The notes beneath the pieces were generated by a model. It did no database searches, was not told the origin of the DNA, and worked only from the letters and a program-made list of their open reading frames with translations. From Ampullaceana balthica (Eukaryota > Mollusca > Gastropoda > Lymnaeidae), in assembly GCA_944989445.1 (NCBI GenBank), contig CALYLW010000011.1, forward strand, positions 1,703,501-1,767,500: a stretch of DNA of 64,000 bases, given 5' to 3'. Shown piece after piece: positions 23,853 through 35,365 of this stretch; within the stretch, counting starts at the first letter, position 1, and each line of letters begins with the position of its first letter. The position numbers and the translations under genes were made by a program.

Positions 23853-24116
23853 ATCGGCATCCTTCCGTCTCGAGAGACGATCGTGCATCACCTTTGCGTT
23901 GGGTTGCATTTCCTCGTGTAGCTCAGCAGTCCTATCCTAGAGTCGCAGTCTTTTCCACAGCTTTTGCACACGAATTCTGTGCTTCCCAATGTTTTGGCCT
24001 TTCTCCTAGCTCTTCTTTCTTTCGCCTCCTCCATCCTTCGCTCCTCGGCTACTATGACGCCCTCTTTGACAACTGTGCGCCACGTAGATCGGTCTTCTGC
24101 TTTACATTTATATGTG
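23853..24116 (-). mobile_element. LINE 3' end, minus strand
   Basis: The minus strand encodes the last codons of a non-LTR element, with YKCKAEDRSTWRTVV, EERRMEEAKERRARRKAKT and CKSCGKDCDSRIGLL followed by CNPTQR and a stop. The CxxC...C pattern suggests a terminal zinc-knuckle. The 3' UTR ends 'ggatgccgattatata', running into (TA)n, so target-primed insertion with a repeat tail is plausible. It matches the fragment at 11978-12215. Confidence 0.8.
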
Positions 24117-24121
24117 TGTGT

Positions 24122-24187
24122 CAGAGGCGTCACTAGGGTTGGTGTCACCCGGGGCGGTAGCTCATGGTGTCAGCACTTCACGACTGA
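24122..24187. mobile_element. hAT-type left end, CAGAGGCGTCACTAGG
   Basis: A single terminus cagaggcgtcactagggttg followed by the sequence from which the 21-bp minisatellite at 18355 derives (gcggtagctcatggtgtcag). The right end is not seen here. Confidence 0.6.
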
Positions 24188-24189
24188 AA

Positions 24190-24575
24190 GGGCCGTCCAT
24201 AAATGACGTCACGTGAGGTTGCCGATTTTTACCCCACCCTCCCCCAGCGTCATACTTTGTCACCTAAACTTAGACCCCACCCCTTTTTACGATATGACGT
24301 CACCAAGCTTTGACACCCCCCCCAGCCGTATTTTCTCAATAAAAATTAGCATGTTGCAAATTATTTTTTTTCCATTTAAATATTATGTATTTAGGGTAAG
24401 TCTGCACTCTAATAGCGTAACACGCGTGAAGTCATTGAAAACGTAATTAAATAAATGGTAAACAATCAAATATGTAAGTGTAACTTTTATTTAAAGTTGC
24501 GCGTTATTGATGTGACGTCACATTTCTCAAACACTACCCTCCTTGCACCACATCGTCACAGATGCGTGACACTCC
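24190..24575. mobile_element. Internally deleted PIF/Harbinger-like element
   Basis: It starts gggccgtccataaatgacgt, and its far side keeps gatgtgacgtcacatttct as in the 50.4-52.2 kb copy. The right terminus is replaced by the start of the hAT at 24576. Confidence 0.75.
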
Positions 24576-26250
24576 CCCTATGGCGGATTAAAAGGAGGCT
24601 GCGGAACGGGCTAAAGCCCCCAATAATTTAAGGGCCCCCAAACTTATTATGAATTATAGTGTATAATAAAGATGCAGGCCATTATGTTTGTACGAATCCC
24701 TGAAAATGCCTTGGACAGTTATACGGCAATGCTGCAAATGAGTAGGAAGTATAACGGAAACCAGGCTATTTTTCGTGAGAAGTTCATTGTAGCTCATTAT
24801 ATGCCGTGCACAGCTCATTTCTTTAATTTGGTTGGGAAAAGAGCAGCAGGTTGTCCTACTGCGGTCAGATTTTTTTGTCTTCTGCAAAATCTTTATACCC
24901 GACTTGTTGCATCTACTCATCGTTGACAGGTACTTCAAAAACATATGAAATTGATACATGCTAACAAAGCCTTGTCTGACACAAGATAGTCAGCCTGACA
25001 TTATGCTGTAAGGTCTGTTAATATCTCATACCATGAGAATATCGCAGCACTGGAAGAAGTAGCAACGAATGTAGCAACGAATGAAAATCAGCCACGTGAC
25101 TGCCGACTTGAAGAAGAAGGATTTCTAGAGGAAATTGAACAACTGGAAGTCGCTATTTTACTTGAAATTTGGGAATCCATTTTAGAAAGGAAGTCTATCA
25201 TTGAGTTGGTTAAAAAATAGCATTCTTAATTTTATTCCGATGAAGACAAAGGAAAGGAAAAGTCCGTGGTAAAAACAGTGTAAACAATCTTCAGTACTAT
25301 CAAACAAAAAAGAAAGCGTCAGTTTGATGAAGAGACATCAACAAAACAGCTTTCTCCTGGAGAAAAAAATTCAAGATTGAGGTATTTCTGGTAATCATTG
25401 ACAAACTTTCTTAAGCCCTACAACATTGGTTAGGTGCATATAAATACATCCATGAAGAACGCATTGGACGCTAGCTCTGAGGAAACCTTCCAGTGGGGGT
25501 TGCACCCTAGGTAGGTCTTTGATGATCCCCCGGTCTGCGGCAGTCCTAACCATGGAGACCCGTGTGCTTTGCCGGGAAGGCGCCAAAGTGGTAGCGGGTT
25601 GTAGTAGGAAATTCCACCACCTCCTTGTGAAGGCAACTTAGTGGGAAGGCATCTTCGATTGTATGTCCTGGATGCCCAGGTGGCCACTTCAGAAGCGACC
25701 GCGTTTGGAGGGGTTCCTCAGCTGTTACGTCCCTTTGGTGGCCAGATGGCTAAGGGGGTCTTCCGGCAAAAAGACCCATAAAGAGCACTAGGCTCGGGGC
25801 TTCTGATTTTCTTCCACATGTAGGTTCATGAGTGATTTTGAAGACTACTTACCTTCAGAATTAGTCAAATTTTCAGAACTCTTAAAAAAGTTATTGTCCA
25901 GCCCCTGGCTCAGGGTAAGGAAAAGGAATTACCACAAAGCGAAACTAAAAAACTTGCATAGAGCTAAAAATTTTGCTGCTTTTGAATGAGCTATATTTCA
26001 CATAGTCCTTTACAAATGTACACATCGCACTTCGCATCTATCGTTCAATGATGACATCAAACTGCAGCTGATAGCGATCCTTTTAAAGTTGAAAATAATA
26101 TATAATGAGTTAGAATTTGCATGGGACGAAAAAGGCTGAATATGCTTTCTCAAATGAGCATTGAAAAGGAACTTGTCAGCCTACTCAGCTTTATTGACTT
26201 GATTGAAAACTTCGCCATTTGGCAAATTCTCAAACGAAAGTTGTAGGTTG
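24576..26250 (+). pseudogene. hAT transposase remnant (ZMYM1-like), interrupted
   Basis: The plus strand shows, in order: KYNGNQAIFREKFIVAHY, TAHFFNLVGKRAAGCP and LYTRLVASTHR (24700-24927); then EEEGFLEEIEQLEVAILLEI (about 25100-25200) and RKRQFDEETSTKQLSPGE. After an insertion come DFEDYLPSELVKFSELLKK (about 25830) and RLNMLSQMSIEKELVSLL near 26135-26190. This order matches the DUF4371/hAT dimerisation proteins annotated as 'zinc finger MYM-type protein 1-like'. Stops and frameshifts are frequent. The left terminus (ctatggcggattaa) is shared with the short element at 54952. It is a dead transposase. Confidence 0.85.
25405..25808. mobile_element. Unclassified insertion splitting the hAT remnant
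   Basis: About 400 bp of GC-richer sequence separates two blocks of the hAT coding region. The minus strand has an 85-codon open frame without a known domain. No inverted repeats, poly-A tail or clean target duplication were found. It could be a SINE or a retroelement fragment. Confidence 0.45.
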
Positions 26251-26950
26251 AAATAATAATCAAACATATTTTTCAATAATTTTTGTTATTTCGAATAGAG
26301 AAAAGAATTCGTTACCACATGAAATTTTTTTCTTTTAAATACGGAATAACGCGTAATACTATTCTTTACGGGGGCGCGTTCGTAAGCACTAAACAGGGTA
26401 AGTCGGGATGGGACCATCGTAACCGGAGGACTACCTGGATATAAACATGCATATCTATGCTTTCACGTCTTTAATAAATATATATATAACAAAATATTAA
26501 CTCAAAGACATTGAAATCATAATTTTCCTCAAGAAAAACATCAACAAAGAAAACCCATCTTTTGATTATTTGTGGGGGGGGGGAGGTGGTGATAAAAATA
26601 TTATTCCCCCCACCCCACTGTGGTGGAGAGAGTCGTGAGGTGGGATTCGTTCATGCTGTCGGTGTGTCCAAGTCCAAATGGCTTAATATCTTTTAAAACA
26701 GAAGACACTGCCTCTTTCATTCCAGCCTTTTTAAAGATCTCTCTGCTGCGACTATTTCTTTTCTTTTTTTCTAATTTGTTTTAATGTTGTTCGTGTGTTG
26801 GGACTGTTTTATTATTGCAAGTTAACTGATATTTTTTTAGTAAGAATTTGCGCGTTTAAAGTATTTCATTGTATTTCTTAATTTCTTTCTAGATTAAAAA
26901 AAGTTGTCATCTTTTGTTTTCTGACATAAAATCGTACACAGTAAAATTTT
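26251..26950. other. Spacer
   Basis: AT-rich with a G run near 26574. No gene seen. The expected right terminus of the preceding hAT was not found. Confidence 0.4.
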
Positions 26951-27037
26951 AGGCTCGGGTGTCACCCCCTGATGGGTGTCACCCGGGGCGGCCCGCCCCC
27001 CCCCCGCCCCCCCCCGCCCCCCCCTAGTGACGCCACT
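26951..27037. mobile_element. hAT-type right end with C-rich run
   Basis: Ends ctagtgacgccactg, the inverse of cagtggcgtcactag. The preceding ggtgtcacccggggcgg block is shared with 24122. It abuts the (TA)n tract. Confidence 0.6.
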
Positions 27038-27045
27038 GGTGTGTG

Positions 27046-27184
<139 letters not shown>

Positions 27185-27346
27185 ATACAGTGCTTTTTTT
27201 GTTTAAAAAAAAATTGGTGCCGGTACTCAGTGATGGATTGCCTAACTTTTAACTACCAGTTCGCACCTCGATGCAAGCTAAATCACAACTGCAAAGATAC
27301 TAAATGTCTAAAAAAAATATTTTCTAATTAACCAATAATTATAAAC

Positions 27347-28177
27347 GTTAAAATTAGGGCTGTTATCGATTAATTTAAAATTAATCGTTAACTTTTAAAA
27401 AATTAACGATTAATTAATCGTTAATTTCGATTAAAGGCAAAAATTTAAATTATGGCGTCAGAAGTAACATTTATTAAATTTACTTGTCGAAAATCGAAAT
27501 AACACTGGGACGTCTTCTTTATATGACATCTTTTAACCAACAACGCAAACAGACAAGTGTATTCACATTATTTGGTTCAAGTGATGAGCGGGTCTTATTG
27601 ACAATATAACCAGCTGAGCTGAACAATGGTTCCATAGCTTTAGATTGCCTCAGCTGAAGTTTCCGATACTGTAGTGAATGTTTGGTTTGCAGGTGATATG
27701 TAAGCGAAGTGTTAGAACCATGGTAGCAATGTTCCCTTTTAAGCAGCGCCGCTGCGTTGATATTTGACCGACGCCATGCAGGAGTTTAGAATCAACGCGC
27801 AGGAAATTTTGTAAAATATTGCACAATTAATGGACTTTGGGCAACTTTGCACACGAGTTTTTATTTAACTTTGCACATGGACCAACGAAGCTTAGACGTA
27901 GAGGGAACATTGCATGGTAGGCAAACGATTTCTCTCAATAGACACAATCATCTTTATCAACATTTTGAACATTCACGTCAGTCAATAGTTTAAAACCAAA
28001 ATGTTTGTTTAATCGTCAGGAAATTGGTTTATATTTATCGGCCGAAATATTTTACTTTTTAAATTCCAGTACAGTTATAAGTGGCGTGTCGATTAATCGT
28101 TAAAAAAATTTAGTCGTAAATTTTTTAAAAGGTTAATCGATAAATTAATCGTTAATTTCCGCAGCCCTAGTTAAAAT
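27347..28177 (-). mobile_element. Internally deleted hAT (TAGGGCTG family), copy 2
   Basis: The 815-bp element (27355-28169) has termini tagggctgttatcgattaat and ttccgcagcccta. Perfect 8-bp duplications gttaaaat lie on both sides (27347-27354, 28170-28177). The minus strand retains the hAT C-terminal relic. A nested MITE occupies 27727-27912. Confidence 0.93.
27719..27920. mobile_element. CAATGTTC MITE nested in hAT copy 2
   Basis: The 186-bp insert (27727-27912) is bordered by catggtag on both sides exactly. The unoccupied site is seen in hAT copy 4 at about 45893 (inverse: gaaccatggtaggcaaacg). Confidence 0.93.
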
Positions 28178-28254
28178 ACAAGAAAAGTAATAATTTTTTC
28201 CCACATTGAAAAAGGTGCCGGTACTCCGTACCAGTGCGTACCGTGACAAAAAAG

Positions 28255-28259
<5 letters not shown>

Positions 28260-28340
<81 letters not shown>
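28260..28340. repeat. (TA)n microsatellite
   Basis: TA repeats that continue the tract interrupted by the outer MITE. They end at a C run. Confidence 0.95.
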
Positions 28341-28343
<3 letters not shown>

Positions 28344-29061
28344 CCCCCCCACCGTAATATTAGGTGTAAAAGTATGCGAGTTTAAAGACTGAATGATAAT
28401 AATAATATCTATCATAACATTGCGATGAAAAAATACCAACACTTTCGTATTTAGTAGAATTGATTGTGTTTAACTATAACGAGCTTACTACTTCAGAGCA
28501 AGGAACTGAAAGCCCTTAATAGGGGCCTAAGAATTGGGGGTAGGGCACTTTGTTCTTAGAAGATGGCAAAATAGTGTCCACCCAATCTAAATGCCAATGG
28601 GAACATGAGCATAAATCAGTCGCACGAATGTTTCCAGGTCTCTTTCCGTGTACATCATTTACTAAAGGTCAAAAAGACCAAATAAACCATTGTGTGTAAT
28701 TATATGTCCTTAAGTTGGAGATTTTAATTTGTTTAATGTCTCAGCAGTTTAAAGTCTAATTGAACTTCATGTTTATGTTGTACTGATAATTTCAAGGTCG
28801 GGAAAAAAAGTGTTTGTCATTGGTCTATTATATGAAAACAACAATAGCTATCGTTCTTAAATTACAGAGTATATATAATATAGGAAAAATAGTCTGCTGA
28901 CCTGGATTTTAGTTTACTTTGGGGGGGGGGCGAGAGCAATGGGGCTGGAGATGTCTTCATTCGAGTTAAGTGCCTTCAGCTATTTTCCTGACGTCTTCTA
29001 ACCCCCCCCCCTATACAACACCCTTTAGTAGTGAAACATTTTACAAGATGGATATCCCTTG
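28341..29061. other. Spacer
   Basis: No supported gene. A G-run (28920) and a C-run (29003) are the only notable features. Confidence 0.4.
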
Positions 29062-29430
29062 TTAAATCCTTTATATTAACTCGTGGCGTCTGCTTGGTTG
29101 ATTTCTTGCTTGCTGCAAAAGTTTTGGATCCATTTTTTACCCACTTTCCCGTATCCAGCTGAAATTTTGCAGGCAGATTTGTGGCTACGATAAAAATGAT
29201 GTATCAAAATTTCACATCGATCGCATGTACTGTAATATGAAATTAATGCGTTTTAGATTATCTCAAAGTATCTCTATGTAGCTTGTAAATGTTTATACTA
29301 GTCTGTCGCGCAGAGCGTATTATATTTAACGCACAGTGCGTATTATATTGAACATACTTTTATAATATTTTCCCGATCTGTAAATGTTTATGCTAGTCTG
29401 TCGCGTGGTGCGTATTATATTGAACATAAT
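29062..29430. repeat. Dispersed repeat, AAATCCTTTATAT family, copy B
   Basis: Starts aaatcctttatattaactcg and keeps the first half of copy A. The second half and closing inverse end are missing. Confidence 0.65.
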
Positions 29431-30156
29431 CAATACTTACTTTCATCTCGATTCTTCCTTCTTAGCTTTAGATCATTTTTTTAGTCCTGGTCTCATCTTT
29501 TTCAATTAAAATCATATTTAAACTTCCACTTTAAGTAACGTTTAAATTAAGTAACTTTTAATATATATATATATAAAGATGAATAAAATCATCTTTTCTT
29601 CCCACCGTTAGGCTTCAAAACTTGTGATTTGTTGGCATCTGACCCGGTGCTTTTATATTTTATTTATAAGCTTCATTATTACAATATTTTCAAGGTTGTT
29701 TTAATCATGTTACCTATAGCAATGTTAAATTATATTTTATAATTAAATTTTGGGTGTTTTTTAAATATATTTAAGCCAAATAAAACCTTTAAATTTTGGA
29801 ACAGTTAGCCCACTTAGTTGAGTCTGCATTGTAACATTGCTGAATGATAATTAACTAATATATTATTCAGAAGGCTAGCTACCAGTAATTTATTTTTAAA
29901 AACGGTGTCATCCAAAAATAATGGTAGGAATTGAGACTTTGGAATGATCCGCCTATTAGCTAACTAATTAAATGACTTATGCTACCTCATAGCATATGTA
30001 TATAAAATATGCATAACACCACATATTTAAATCTTTTACTGTTCCAATATAGTAACAAATAATTTTAAAAATAGCAGGATAATGTGAGTACTGTCTTTTT
30101 TATTTATAAAGTATGTTTTAATGCAATCAGTAAAGGCAGCGGAGTGAGCAAGCAGA
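29431..30156. other. 3' flank of lectin gene 5
   Basis: AT-rich, no gene. The minus-strand AATAAA at 30104-30099 is the likely polyadenylation signal of lectin 5. Confidence 0.5.
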
Positions 30157-30659
30157 TTATCTACTACCAGCTTTGTACTGACAAACGTAGGAATGCAGCT
30201 CGGCCTGGGTGCCTATGAGGAAAGATGAAGTGTCACACGGGTAGTCACGCCATAAACCACTATCGTGAACATCGATGATAACACAGTTCTCGTTCGGGTG
30301 GGGCACGACTCCGACAAGGCTGGTATTCTGAGTGCCCTCCCCTGGGGCGAAGTTCTGGTAGGTCAGTTGTGTGCCATCCTCCCAGACAAATACGTCCTCG
30401 GTGGCGATGTCGTTGAGGCCGATCCAGACTTTTCCCCATGTGCTCTTGTACGTGTGGACCATCTCGCCGTAGATGTAGTCCTGGATGTCTTTAGATGAGA
30501 CGATGGCCAAGGTGCCACCGTTGGCCTCGCATGCCTTCTTGGCGTTCGTGTGGGATTTGTGTGGCGTTAGGACGAACTGATAACACAGACCTCCATGGAC
30601 TTGGAGATGAACGTCTCTCGGGATGGCGGCTGGGCAGTTGTTCACAGTTTGGGATGTAA
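30157..30659 (-). CDS. Secreted C-type lectin 5, main exon
   Basis: Exon 2; joined to 30990-31029 it gives 180 residues. The acceptor is gctcaaaag before 30659, phase 1. The product is one lectin domain with almost nothing after it: NCPAAIPRD, LCYQFVLTP, AKKACEANGG, VWIGLNDIATED, FVWEDGT, NFAPGEGTQN, NENCVIID, GLWRDYPC and YVCQY. EGT and WRD stand where mannose binders have EPN and WND. It is the closest relative of lectin 4 in the array, with short blocks of full identity. The minus-strand AATAAA at 30104-30099 lies about 55 nt after the stop. It is probably secreted; the sugar or microbial ligand cannot be read from the sequence. Confidence 0.94.
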
Positions 30660-30989
30660 CTTTTGAGCACAAATAAAACACAATGACAATTATTGAACGT
30701 TATGATATTTAAGATGTTAAAGGTAAAAAAAAATGCAAATGCATATCAATTTAATGTATCGTCAAAATGGCTTTGTGGATGACATATTGAAGCCTGCATG
30801 CAATACATGCACAGCAAAGTCAACAGTAATGAAATAAATGTTTCTTATTCAACTCAAGAATTACATAATATCATCGGGTACATTCATCTAAAGATGAACT
30901 ATTTAAAATTTCATCTAATGCACACCATTGACAAATAACTAGACAAAGCAATGATTATTGAGTTAAACATCTTTTTATTTAAAACTTAC

Positions 30990-31029
30990 CCAAACTGAGT
31001 AGAACTGCCAGTGAAAGAGCAAGAAACAT
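30990..31029 (-). CDS. Signal-peptide exon of C-type lectin 5
   Basis: ATG at 31029 opens MFLALSLAVLLSL, ending at 30990 before a GTAAGT donor, phase 1. The split codon restores Val, and 40+503 is a multiple of three. Confidence 0.9.
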
Positions 31030-31042
31030 TTTTGGACTTGAT

Positions 31043-31119
31043 TGAAGTGGACACGACTGATATACTTGAGTGAAGTGGACACGACTGATATACTTGAGTG
31101 AAGTGGACACGACTGATAT
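31043..31119. repeat. 28-bp triple repeat just upstream of lectin 5 start
   Basis: Two full copies and a 21-bp third copy of tgaagtggacacgactgata plus tacttgag begin at 31043, 31071 and 31099. The block lies 14-90 bp upstream of the lectin 5 ATG, so it is in the 5' UTR or core promoter. A T/A-rich TTTTATAA stretch follows near 31124-31131 as a possible TATA element. A regulatory role is an inference from position only. Confidence 0.8.
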
Positions 31120-33716
31120 TTTCTGGTTATAAAATAACACAGCGCGTCGCCTTGTTTAAATATTTACCAAATTTCTATGATTTTTCTTTCTCATTAACAT
31201 ATACATTTTTTCAGGATTTTGAGAAAACATTATATAGGTCATAAGTACATCGAACCGCTATCAGTTATACTACAGAGACAGAGAAAAACAATTGTGCTCA
31301 TTACGCGGTTTGTTCCCAAAAAGCAAGATTTAAATTATTTTGTTTTTTTATAATCCACATTAAAATGTGTGCCTGGTCAAGGTGAAATGACGTCATCATA
31401 AAGATAAAACAACCTTGTCAGCTAATTGATTTATGGCTAACAGTGCTGCTGAGTCGTCTTGGCGGCATCTGAGGTCGGCGGGGAAGGAGGTTGTGGTTTG
31501 TGTGCCTTTTATTGGAATCAAAACTCTTTCAAGCTTTTCATGTGTACCAAAAAAAACCATTTAACTACCGCATTCAGTTACAATTCCATTTCATCCATGC
31601 TTCATGTTTTAAAACTTTAGAGTTCAAGTCGTTGACTTTATGCAGTCAATAAAAATATATAAGGAGCTGGCTACATGTTGCCACTTCTTCACTTTAAAGG
31701 ACAAACATGCAGAAATGCTTAACTTGCCTCTGTGGAAAGCAGACATCATTTTATTTCATTGTATTAAACTTTAAGGCTTACAGAAAGTCAGCAAGTTTTA
31801 TTATCCAATGAAGAGGATACTTAAATACGTTTTCTTCAGTTATTTGATGAATTCTTTTTTTTTCCACAAACTTCCTATGCTTATTGCATTTTATAATATT
31901 AAATAACTAATGTTAAAATAATCTATTCTTCTATATTGCGTTAGACTATTTTTTTAATTAAAAGTTTTATTTGATTGATTATTAATTTATTAATTATACG
32001 ATACAATTTTTAAAGGTTTATTGGATTTGATTTATTTAGTTTTAAAGAATTTTTAAAAATTTGTGATTTACATGCCGGGCCACTCACTCTGTTTTAATAG
32101 CCAGAATTCAATCCCTAACCCTCTCCCGCAATCTCTGTCCCAATCCATCCGAGAAATTCTAGATAGGAATAATGTATGAATAGTTGTTGGGCTGATATTC
32201 TGTAAGAATTAATTATTATTTTCATATGCCTCAGTTCCGCGCCTGTCCTCTCTCTCGGCCCATCATATCGGTGCAATTATGGGTTGTCAAATAATATGCT
32301 ATCATACGGGTGAGCACGAGGCAGACACCATCAACCCCGGCGAGATGGTCTCCAGAAATATTTTTTATAAACTTGACGCTACAAATTTTGGCAGATTTCA
32401 GACTAGATAAAATTATAAACAAACACGATTTCATTTTATTTTACGTCATTAGATCTTATCTTTTATGGATTTTTTTCTAATTGTTTTATAAAATTGGTTT
32501 AGAATTTGTCTTTTTTTCTTTTTAAACTATTATAATTTAAAAATGTTAATCGAGTATCTATTCTTAGTGATTCTAAACCTTTAAGTTCAGTGCGCGATTT
32601 CATTTGAATATGCAATCCCGTGATGTTGTTTTGAAGGGAACTGCTCGGGGATGTGATAAAGCGAGGCGATTTATATTTAATTTATTTTTTTTAATATTTT
32701 TTTTTGGGGGGGGGGTGAACTAATAATTGAAAGGTTAAAGCTAATATTTAATTGTTTAAAGTTTTATTGGGGGGGGGTATTTTAAAGATAAACGTATTTT
32801 TTTAAAATATTTTAAACACTTAGTCTATTTGCACACTCAAAAATCGGCAGATAAGATAAATACCGGCAGAGATGATAGTAACGCAGTAGATATGGCAAGA
32901 AATTAGCCGGAACCCAAACGATACAACTAAGTAAAAAACTGAGCATGGCCAAGGAGGTTTACAGAACCTATAACCGAACTTAAACTCCTGGAAAATTTAA
33001 AATCTGACATTTTCTTTGGCTCGATAACAGATTTGTATTAGCGACGTTGGCAACTGTCGTGATGTTCATCGTTTGTCCGACAGTATGTCATCAACGCAAA
33101 GGAGAAATTTTAAAATAAGAATAAAATGTTATGCAAAAAAACAACTGAAGTTTCCCGTTTTTTTTTCACTAATAAAGGTTAGAAAGTTCTTACTATTATT
33201 TTACTAGAGTCATAATGATGAGAATATTGATTGTGGGCCTAAATAAACATAAAAAGAAGAAGAAATATGTCGACAATTAATTTAAAGCTGCTTGCAGAGA
33301 AATCACCCCAAGTTGCCTATATATATGAGCAAAATATTTGGTTCCAAAATATGACTGCAGATTCGGACATTTCTTTATTCTCTTGAATGATTCAACTAAA
33401 AGATTCATTGACAGTAATGTATATCGTTTCATGTATACGTGTAAATTATGTGTGTTTTTTTTAAATTTATATTATGCGCATGCGCTTTAAAGACGACAAA
33501 CTGGCTTGGGTTGAGATGGGCACTGACCATTTCGGGAAATCACAAAGCAATGGGTCATGCACTCATAATGTTCGTCTCTTTATTGCTATACTGGATATGA
33601 ATCATAACACCTTTTACTGAAAGTTTATACACAACAACTTGCTGTAGACAACTGGTGGAAGAATGTCTTTTCGATCTAAATTAACTGGGTTTTTTTGTTT
33701 TTTTAGTTTCTTATTT
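31120..33716. other. Long spacer between lectin genes 5 and 6
   Basis: AT-rich. A GC-balanced block near 32230-32360 gives a 67-codon minus frame without a domain. G-runs lie at 32705 and 32768. No gene or clear transposon end was recognised. The AATAAA (minus, 33584-33579) serves lectin 6. Confidence 0.4.
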
Positions 33717-34216
33717 TTAGGCGGTTAGTTTGAACTGGCAGAGGTATGAGTGGACCTCAGCCGTGTTGATGATGGATGTTGTGTGAAGATCACACGGGTA
33801 ATCACGCCACTTGCCCCGGGCGCCTATGTCAATGACAACGCAGTCTTCGTTGGGGTGAGGCGTGTGGACCCCCTGGGTGTTATTTGCCGTCCCTTCCGAT
33901 GTCGCAAAGTTGTTGTACGCCAGATTCGAGCCGTCCTCCCAGACGAACGTGTCTTCGTTGTTGATGTCGTTGAGGCCGATCCACAGTGTGCCGACGGGGC
34001 TTCTGTAGGTCTGCACCATCTGGTTGTAGATGTAGTCATTTAGCTCCTGTGTTTTGGCCAGAGCCAAATGTCCCCCGAAGCTTTCACAGTCTGCTTTAGC
34101 CTGCGAGTGAGTTCGCTGGCGGAAGATAACGAACCAGAAGCATGAGTCGCCGTGTACTTGAAGGTAGCGATCTTTGGTCACACCTGCCGGACATTTGTCT
34201 AAGTTCTGGGCAGCAC
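33717..34216 (-). CDS. Secreted C-type lectin 6, main exon
   Basis: Exon 2; with 35320-35365 it gives 181 residues. The acceptor is tttaaacag before 34216, phase 1. Blocks: KCPAGVTKDRYLQVHGD, SCFWFVIF, AKADCESFGG, LWIGLNDINNED, FVWEDGS, NFATSEGTANN, NEDCVVID, GKWRDYPC and YLCQF. EGT and WRD replace EPN and WND. It stands at the high-coordinate end of the array and resembles pseudogene 3 in GKWRD and the leader junction. A minus-strand AATAAA signal lies at 33584-33579. It is probably secreted and glycan-binding by fold; no ligand can be assigned. Confidence 0.94.
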
Positions 34217-34812
34217 CTGTTTAAATGACAAAAGTTTAATGATAGATTGTATTTTATAAGTACTTAGAGATACTCGAGGCATTTGAATAAATCCCTCTTC
34301 TGTTAAGAGAAACACATAACTACTGACATTGACATCTTCCTATTAGATATTGATATGTTATATTTTGTCCGTATGTAAGGTGAAAAACTTTAATGTTGTG
34401 CTGGTGACGCAATATTTTTGTCTCTCATTATAAAAGAAAAAATCGGACATTTTCCTAAATTCTCTCCATTGGGCGCGTAGAAGAATTCCAACTGGGAGAA
34501 CCTATCACATCAACCTCAAAGCATACGTTAATTATAGGGAGCGAGATGTGATGGGCCATCACTAATATCAAGCTTATGTTGTCTGAAAGGCTCAAACATA
34601 GCAAAATATAACTGACAAAATTGAAATTTTTTTTAAAGCGATAATCATGGTAACATCATTTCTCCAATGCACGTAGGTTGTTGTTTTATCTTATTGACAT
34701 TTTCTTAAGGTCACCCTGCCCTTGGAGATCATCCGCTTAACACTCCCACCCCGAAAAAAGGGAAAAAATCGTGAAAAACATTGACCGATTATGGAGACAG
34801 TGTAAAAAGTTA

Positions 34813-35107
34813 CTCTTAATTAGGGATGTTCTGGATTCAAATTTTTGAAATCCGGACGGAGCCGGATTCGGTAGGATTTATGAAGTGAAATCCGGCCAAA
34901 GCCAGAGCCAGGTTTCTAGAAATGGCCAGATTCCGGATTTTCCGGAGTGGGAGCCAATATGAATGTATATAAATTAGGACGCTACCGGCCAGCCGGATAT
35001 GGCAGGATTTATTAAGTGAAATCCTGCCAAAGCCGGAGACGGATTTGTATCAATGGCCGAATTCCGTATTTTCCGGAGCCGAAATCCGGTACTCCCCTAC
35101 CCTTAAT
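34813..35107. mobile_element. CCGGA-rich hAT-like MITE in lectin 6 intron
   Basis: The element (34821-35099, 279 bp) runs from tagggatgttctggatt to aaatccggtactccccta. Flanking 8-mers ctcttaat and cccttaat differ at one base. The interior alternates aaatccgg and ccggatt blocks. A related copy hosts the Helitron at 36975. Confidence 0.8.
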
Positions 35108-35319
35108 ACTACATGTATTAAGTATATATCGAGATTTAAAAAAACATTCTGTTGTTGGAGAGAAATTTTCTTTACGAATACGCATGTGAGCGGCATGTGT
35201 CTTGCCAATTGTTTTTATTGCTTACTTGCACGTTATTCGTGCATATTGAACAATGTTCCTTTAATATAACATTTAACTTAAAATATACAGCAGTTATACC
35301 AGTAAATTAAAAGACTTAC

Positions 35320-35365
35320 CAAAGTTGAACAAAGCTAAAAGCACGAAAGTTAAAGCAGCCAACAT
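35320..35365 (-). CDS. Signal-peptide exon of C-type lectin 6
   Basis: ATG at 35365 opens MLAALTFVLLALFNF, with a GTAAGT donor after 35320, phase 1. The split codon restores Gly, and 46+500 is a multiple of three. The intron is 1.1 kb and carries a MITE. Confidence 0.9.

Larger units (their letters stand above)
27188..28259. mobile_element. Outer hAT-like MITE hosting hAT copy 2
   Basis: The left end is cagtgctttttttg, with ggtgccggtact 30 bp inside. The right end has the inverse, gacaaaaaagcacta, with ggtgccggtactccgtacc inside. Between them lies hAT copy 2. (TA)n flanks on both sides suggest insertion into a TA tract. The last base is mutated. Confidence 0.75.

Noticed and set aside
25395..25687. 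85-codon minus frame as a gene
   Set aside because: It lies within an insertion that splits a dead transposase; no recognised domain or splice context.
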